NCBI GenBank assembly: GCA_016702335.1
Contig: JADJEF010000016.1
Span: 1-16,468, forward strand
Reading direction: 5' to 3'
Source: Rhodocyclaceae bacterium
GTDB taxonomy: Bacteria > Pseudomonadota > Gammaproteobacteria > Burkholderiales > Rhodocyclaceae
DNA length: 16,468 nt
Shown: piece after piece, positions 15,884-16,468 of the stretch
How positions within the stretch are numbered: the stretch's first letter is position 1
How the letters are laid out: each line of letters opens with the position of its first letter
The notes under the pieces: model-generated
Database searches by the model: none
The model's input: only the letters and a program-made list of their open reading frames with translations
Told to the model about the DNA's origin: nothing
Program-made: the position numbers and the translations under genes

Positions 15884-15890
15884 AATGAGG

Positions 15891-15966
15891 TGGCTCCGCG
15901 AGAACGATTCGAACGTTCCTCACCCGGTTAACAGCCGGGGGTGCTCACCGAGAATACTATCGCGGA
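15891..15966 (-). tRNA. tRNA-Asn(GTT)
   Basis: Acceptor TCCGCGA/TCGCGGA, anticodon stem CCCGG/CCGGG with loop CTGTTAA, T stem AACG-/CGTT-type, G73 as expected for Asn, CCA. The D stem is imperfect. Confidence 0.91.
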
Positions 15967-16014
15967 ATAAAACGCATACGACTGAGGCCGACGAAGACGC
16001 AGACGTATGAGTTC

Positions 16015-16090
16015 TGGTGGGTCGGGAGAGATTCGAACTCGTCCTTGGTCTGGTTAAAAGCCAGATGCGCGGCCACTACGCCACCGACCC
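16015..16090 (-). tRNA. tRNA-Lys(TTT)
   Basis: Acceptor GGGTCGG/CCGACCC, anticodon stem TCTGG/CCAGA with loop CTTTTAA, D stem GCG/CGC, A73, CCA. The T stem is weak (ACGAG/CTCTC, three of five pairs). A 48-base spacer with no recognisable feature separates it from tRNA-Asn. Confidence 0.9.
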
Positions 16091-16206
16091 GAAGCCTTGC
16101 TTTCTCGGCGCGCCGGAGTGCCTTTTCGGACTTCCATGCGCCCCTGCCTTCCTGAATTTGGCCGCCGCGACGAAGGGTTTCGCGGCACCAGTTTGCCTTT
16201 GTGCAT
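16091..16206 (-). pseudogene. Small basic phage-type protein, frameshifted
   Basis: An ATG at 16204-16206, with GGAG upstream, starts MHKGKLVPRNP. With one base restored near 16176 and one near 16132 the frame continues FVAAAKFRKAGAHGKSEKA and then LRRAEKARLRV, a short, strongly basic protein. I recall similar RNPFV...KAGAHGKSxKALR proteins from phage genomes, but that is memory, not a search. It begins 11 bases after the stop of the Cys-rich gene. Uncorrected, the frame runs on into tRNA-Lys, so the true end is not clear; I stop at the tRNA edge. Function unknown. Confidence 0.55.
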
Positions 16207-16216
16207 TGATACTCTC

Positions 16217-16399
16217 CTATGCTGAATATGAACGCACACCAGCAGGAAGAAGGTCTTCCTTCCCCTGCCGGAGTGCCTGGTTGCTGGCGTGCCGGAACGC
16301 TCGTTCCTCACGCTTCACCTGAGCGTTGCCAAATGCCGAGTGTTTGGAATACTGGCATTGGCGACACGAACAGGATTTCGGTGTTGCCTTGACAGACAA
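16217..16399 (-). CDS. Small Cys-rich basic phage-type protein (60 aa)
   Basis: A 60-residue protein with SCSCRQCQYSKHSAFGN followed by VKREERAFRHASNQALRQG. The CxCxxC cluster near residues 10-15 suggests metal binding, and the rest is basic and helical. Similar short proteins are, as far as I recall, common in phage tRNA clusters; no function is known to me. The start is TTG (16397-16399): an in-frame TGA lies two codons upstream and there is no ATG before the conserved part. The ribosome site is exceptional: AAAGGAGGTGATCC, complementary to the 16S 3' end over about 13 bases. It is followed by the second small gene and then tRNA-Lys. Confidence 0.72.
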   Translation of the reverse strand: MSVKATPKSCSCRQCQYSKHSAFGNAQVKREERAFRHASNQALRQGKEDLLPAGVRSYSA

Positions 16400-16468
16400 G
16401 GATCACCTCCTTTCGCTGGGTGCTGCAGTGGGCGGGTTCCGCTCCCGCATGCGGCGTCACCCACGTTC
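16400..16468. other. Window edge, no gene assigned
   Basis: Apart from the ribosome-binding site at 16400-16411, this GC-rich end holds an inverted repeat GCGGG/CCCGC (around 16433-16450), which resembles a T arm or hairpin but lacks a TTCGA-type loop on either strand. It may be the 3' end of another gene cut by the window. Nothing firmer can be said. Confidence 0.3.

Larger units (their letters stand above)
12512..16399 (-). other. Phage-like tRNA array with RtcB, release factor, and small proteins
   Basis: Nineteen tRNA genes on one strand with short spacers, interrupted by rtcB, a release-factor gene and, at the upstream end, two small protein genes. Eighteen tRNAs carry an encoded CCA. 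Anticodons in plus order: GTG, GAT, CTT, ACG, TTG, CAT, TCG, TCT, CCT, GAA, GTC, GCC, GCA, TAG, TAA, CAA, TAC, GTT, TTT. No Ala, Ser, Thr, Pro, Trp, Tyr or Glu gene is in the window; the array may go on past its end. Such clusters are known from large phages and from integrative elements. Confidence 0.92.

Noticed and set aside
12512..16090. A CRISPR array, suggested by regular ~75-base spacing of similar short motifs
   Set aside because: The repeated motifs are T-arm sequences within folded tRNA genes; repeats are not identical and each unit has a full cloverleaf.

Overview
The window looks like accessory DNA from a proteobacterium (most likely gamma or beta, judged only from the transposase, VapBC and Zorya protein types; the species cannot be fixed). 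Every convincing gene reads on the minus strand. Three blocks lie side by side: the remains of a Zorya anti-phage operon (about 88-5780), a 6.1-kb Tn3-family transposon (5781-11883), and a dense phage-like tRNA array carrying RNA-repair and translation genes (about 11918-16399).

Zorya block. In transcription order it holds the last ~208 codons of zorA, then zorB, zorC and zorD, i.e. type I Zorya. ZorA/ZorB form a MotA/MotB-like, proton-driven, peptidoglycan-bound sensor. ZorC (EH-signature protein) and ZorD (SNF2-type helicase/nuclease) act downstream. The N-terminal membrane part of ZorA is missing: the gene stops exactly at the transposon terminal repeat and does not resume on the other side. 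zorB, zorC and zorD are also split by about sixteen single-base frameshifts, yet each gives an exact whole-codon length once they are corrected (247, 475 and 963 residues).

Transposon. Terminal repeats of 33 bp with one mismatch enclose a 981-aa Tn3 transposase with its DDE residues, a vapB-vapC toxin-antitoxin pair fused by overlaps to a serine resolvase gene, and two unrecognised passenger genes (78 and about 445 aa). No reading frame inside the element is broken. I find no 5-bp target duplication.

tRNA island. Nineteen minus-strand tRNA genes, nearly all with encoded CCA, are packed at short spacing: His, Ile, Lys x2, Arg x4, Gln, Met/Ile2, Phe, Asp, Gly, Cys, Leu x3, Val, Asn. Between them sit an HNH endonuclease, an RtcB RNA ligase, a 223-residue release factor lacking the usual N-terminal domain but keeping PxT and GGQ, and two small basic proteins of a kind I associate with phage tRNA clusters. 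Together they look like a translation-rescue module: replacement tRNAs, a ligase to reseal cut RNA, and a factor to release stalled ribosomes. Several tRNAs are structurally odd (a Leu without its variable arm, a decayed Cys, a Gln ending in CTA).

Frameshifts are almost all one-base changes in short homopolymers, fall outside the transposon, and introduce no obvious nonsense substitutions. This may be long-read error rather than true decay, so 'pseudogene' below means 'broken as written'.
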